DNA of 64,000 bases from an uncultured Chitinophaga sp. (GTDB lineage: Bacteria; Bacteroidota; Bacteroidia; Chitinophagales; Chitinophagaceae): the NCBI RefSeq assembly GCF_937898475.1, contig NZ_CALEJS010000041.1, positions 62,001 to 126,000 of the forward strand. Reading direction: 5' to 3'. A program made the translations under genes and the position numbers. A model generated the notes under the pieces. The model saw only the letters and a list, made by a program, of their open reading frames with translations. It was not told where the DNA came from and searched no databases. The stretch's first letter is position 1; each line of letters begins with the position of its first letter. This document shows positions 61,870-64,000 of the stretch, in pieces.

Positions 61870-62697
61870 TCACTCACTCTGGTATCCTAACATTTTCCGG
61901 AAGTTCAGCTTAAAGAAATAGTACAGGTATATCTTACGCCACCTGAACACCTGCCTGCGGATCTCGTTATGCTGCTCCCTGGAGAAGTAGGAACACTTCA
62001 GCATCAGGCAGCGTGTGGCAAGCGACAGGCGGATGTTCTCCATTTTGCCCTTGCGGGAGTACACCCCTCCCGGATGGCGGCGATAGTGCGCCCCTATAAA
62101 TCCGAGTTTGGCGATCTTGCCATGCGAGGACAAGAGGCCCAGCAAAAAAGCATCGCCATTGAAACATTTCAGAAATTCGTCGGGGTAGTGCGTAAGGCAG
62201 TTCCTGAACATCATGGACAAGGGCGGTACATGAAGATGGAAAAAGTCTTTCCATCCAAACAGCTGTACATCCGCCTCCACGGTTGCAGGTGTTATCAGCA
62301 CATTGTCTTTATCCACCCGGTTCACATAATGATAACACAGTACATAGTCTGGATGCGCCTCCAGGAAATCCACCTGCTTCTGCAGTTTATGGGGGTCGGT
62401 CCAGTAATCATCTCCTTCACAGATAGCTATATATTTTCCACGGGCAGCATTCCTGACGCGTATGCCGTTCTTTCTTGCACCCACATTTTCGTCTGATGTG
62501 ATCAGGGTGATTAGGCCCGGGTATTGTTTAACATACTCACCGATCACCTTGCGGGTATTATCGGTGGAACAGTCTTCCCCGATAATTATCTCATACGGAA
62601 AGGAGGTTTCCTGCATAAGAAATCCTTCAATAGCCTGTGCTATGTATTTCTCATGGTTGTAGGTAATGCAGGTGATACTTACTAACGGAGCTTCCAT
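61870..62697 (-). CDS. GT2 family glycosyltransferase
   Basis: A 275-residue GT-A transferase. It opens with SITCITYNHEKYIAQAIEGFLMQ, then IIIGEDCSTDNTRKVI (nucleotide binding) and CEGDDYWTDPHKLQKQVDFL with the metal-binding DDY. The C-terminal part is helical and basic. It adds one sugar of the repeat unit. It is 21 bp upstream of the hyaluronidase-like gene start. Confidence 0.88.
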   Translation of the reverse strand: MEAPLVSITCITYNHEKYIAQAIEGFLMQETSFPYEIIIGEDCSTDNTRKVIGEYVKQYPGLITLITSDENVGARKNGIRVRNAARGKYIAICEGDDYWTDPHKLQKQVDFLEAHPDYVLCYHYVNRVDKDNVLITPATVEADVQLFGWKDFFHLHVPPLSMMFRNCLTHYPDEFLKCFNGDAFLLGLLSSHGKIAKLGFIGAHYRRHPGGVYSRKGKMENIRLSLATRCLMLKCSYFSREQHNEIRRQVFRWRKIYLYYFFKLNFRKMLGYQSE

Positions 62698-62720
62698 ATC
62701 CAGTGATTTATTGTAATAAA

Positions 62721-63791
62721 CTATATCGTGATCAATGAGATACGTTCCTTAATCTGTTCAAAAGCGGTCCGTGTATCCTGGTGCAGCCGCTGGTTTATAC
62801 TTTTCAGCTGCTGCCGCAGGGCATCCCGGTTGGTCTCCAGCTGCTGTACCAGGGCTGTACAATTGTCTACAAAATGCGGATCATGCACGCTGATGTTGTA
62901 TGCTGCCAGGCCCAGTTTTTCCATCAGGCCCCTGTGCTTGGGATGGTTCTCCAGGGAGATAACCGGCACGTTAAAACAGATGGGCACTATTTGTCCGTGC
63001 CCTCTCATTGCCAGTGCGTATTCTGCATACTGGTACCAGGCTACTGCCTTATCGGAATGATCAAAGGCATATTTGCCGAAATCCCACACCGCTGTATTGT
63101 CCAGGCCCTGCGCCACTTCTTCAGAGAGGCTGACATCCGCCAGGACATGCGGTGCCAGGATCACCTTGCAGCGGGGTGTAATAGCCCGTACAACGGCCCG
63201 GATATTCTCCACGAAGCTGTTGTATGCATCCCCTTTACCGAAACGGTACTCCGGTTTATCATTGGCCAGCTGCAGAATGACGTAAGGTTCTTTTTCAGGC
63301 CGCTCGTAATACGTGTTCAGATGTACAAAAAATCCGGGGTCTGGTATTTCCGGCACATCGATGCCTGTTTGCTCTTTCAGCCTTTCATAGCTGCCGTCAT
63401 TGCGGATGGAAAAGTAAGCAGCATGAGCCAGGGTCTCTTTCAGGTGCTCCACCCCATGAGGCGGAATACCCTGTTCGTCTTTAAAATAATTATAGCCTAC
63501 ACCGTAAACAATGAAGGGAATCTTTATCTTGCTGATGTTTTCCTTATCAATCAGCCAGAACCAGCCGTTCGGCCAGTGAGCGCCGTGAATGATGCCGCCG
63601 CCGCCTATCACCAGCAGGTCGTAATTCCTGTTAATAACGTCAATAAAGTACTCGTTGAAAACGGTTCCCTGCAGGTTGGTCTCTCCGATCAGGTCTACAT
63701 CCAGGTATTCGCGCAGCAGGTTCTTGACGCCGATGCCCAGCGCATAATCACCGATATTGTAGTTCAGGCAGTATGTGTGTAAGATCCTCAT
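62721..63791 (-). CDS. Polysaccharide pyruvyl transferase family protein
   Basis: A 356-residue protein of the CsaB/WcaK type, which puts a pyruvate ketal on a sugar and so adds negative charge to the polymer. Seen: NIGDYALGIGVKNLL at the start, LLVIGGGGIIHGAHWPNGW, YFSIRNDGSYERLKEQTG, and the C-terminal RGHGQIVPICFNVPVISLENHPKHRGLMEKL. It is 23 bp before the GT2 gene and 12 bp after the stop of the partial gene at the right edge. Confidence 0.87.
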   Translation of the reverse strand: MRILHTYCLNYNIGDYALGIGVKNLLREYLDVDLIGETNLQGTVFNEYFIDVINRNYDLLVIGGGGIIHGAHWPNGWFWLIDKENISKIKIPFIVYGVGYNYFKDEQGIPPHGVEHLKETLAHAAYFSIRNDGSYERLKEQTGIDVPEIPDPGFFVHLNTYYERPEKEPYVILQLANDKPEYRFGKGDAYNSFVENIRAVVRAITPRCKVILAPHVLADVSLSEEVAQGLDNTAVWDFGKYAFDHSDKAVAWYQYAEYALAMRGHGQIVPICFNVPVISLENHPKHRGLMEKLGLAAYNISVHDPHFVDNCTALVQQLETNRDALRQQLKSINQRLHQDTRTAFEQIKERISLITI

Positions 63792-63803
63792 TGTATGGTT
63801 TTA

Positions 63804-64000
63804 TTAGTCCAGTAAACATTCAATATTATCCGGGGCAAATACAGGTATATGCAAATGCTGATGCACCTGGAACCTCTCTGCGAAAGAGTCATCTATGAAT
63901 ATGGCTCCTTCGGGGTCTATATAGCGGTACTTGCAATCTTCTTTAGGCAGATGAATGATCTCATCGAAAATATTCAGCAGGCGGTAACGGGCCAGGGTAT
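63804..64000 (-). CDS. C-terminal part of an unidentified protein (partial)
   Basis: The last 65 codons of a gene that begins outside the window. The end has AIFIDDSFAERF and HIPVFAPDNIECLLD, which looks like the last part of a Rossmann- or HAD-like fold, but I do not recognise the family. Its stop is 12 bp before the pyruvyl transferase start, so it belongs to the same operon. Confidence 0.7.
   Translation of the reverse strand, partial: TLARYRLLNIFDEIIHLPKEDCKYRYIDPEGAIFIDDSFAERFQVHQHLHIPVFAPDNIECLLD

Noticed and set aside
62781..63782. 333-codon open frame on the plus strand
   Set aside because: It is the antisense of the pyruvyl transferase gene, which has clear family motifs; codon pattern and lack of homology mark it as a shadow.

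Overview
The window looks like chromosomal DNA of a Bacteroidota bacterium, most likely Chitinophagaceae (Chitinophaga-like). The evidence is a complete ECF sigma/FecR/SusC/SusD locus, a second TonB-receptor-type outer-membrane barrel, a bacillithiol gene (bshC), a remnant of a type IX secretion sorting domain, promoter boxes of the Bacteroidota form TAnnTTTG, and moderate GC with many lipoprotein signal peptides. No rRNA, tRNA, CRISPR array, integrase or transposase was seen. The family level is inference, not a database result.

Layout. 1-7.6 kb: start of smc, an outer-membrane barrel, a FUSC membrane protein and bshC. 7.6-11.2 kb: a minus-strand group with a vanadium-haloperoxidase/PAP2-type lipoprotein, an outer-membrane channel-like protein and two unrecognised proteins. 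11.3-16.6 kb: a storage-glycan locus (glgA-glgC-GH130) convergent with a GT4 glycosyltransferase. 16.8-25.2 kb: a DUF72 protein with a histone-H1-like tail, a fused FAD/Fe-S D-lactate/glycolate-type dehydrogenase, idi, a large protein that looks like a polymorphic or contractile-injection-type nuclease effector, and an epoxide hydrolase. 25.2-34 kb: LytTR and sigma-54-type regulators, a DUF1016/YhcG nuclease gene carrying a 41-bp repeat, a TPR protein, inositol oxygenase, a sodium/solute symporter and a membrane protein.

34-44.3 kb is a SUS-type glycan or nutrient uptake locus: ECF sigma, FecR, SusC, SusD and a DUF5017-like lipoprotein, preceded by a large tailspike-like beta-helix protein. 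Three sites in front of susC, fecR and the beta-helix gene share one bipartite motif (TTCACCC with a T-run, exactly 17 nt, then GTC). They are the best candidate for the ECF sigma's own promoters and tie the beta-helix protein to the same regulon. I regard this as the most interesting regulatory signal in the window.

44.7-49 kb holds a class I terpene synthase, free methionine-R-sulfoxide reductase, the decayed C-terminus of a T9SS cargo gene, a CpsB/YwqE-type phosphatase and a haloalkane-dehalogenase-like hydrolase with two palindromic operator-like sites. 49-64 kb is a single minus-strand exopolysaccharide operon that runs off the window's right end. It has a pyruvyl transferase, five glycosyltransferase-type proteins (one GT2, three GT4, one GT39-like), an O-antigen ligase/polymerase, a UDP-GlcNAc 2-epimerase, a heparinase II/III-like enzyme, a secreted hyaluronidase-like barrel and a PglC-PglD-PglE-type initiation module. 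Most genes overlap or lie within 25 nt of each other.
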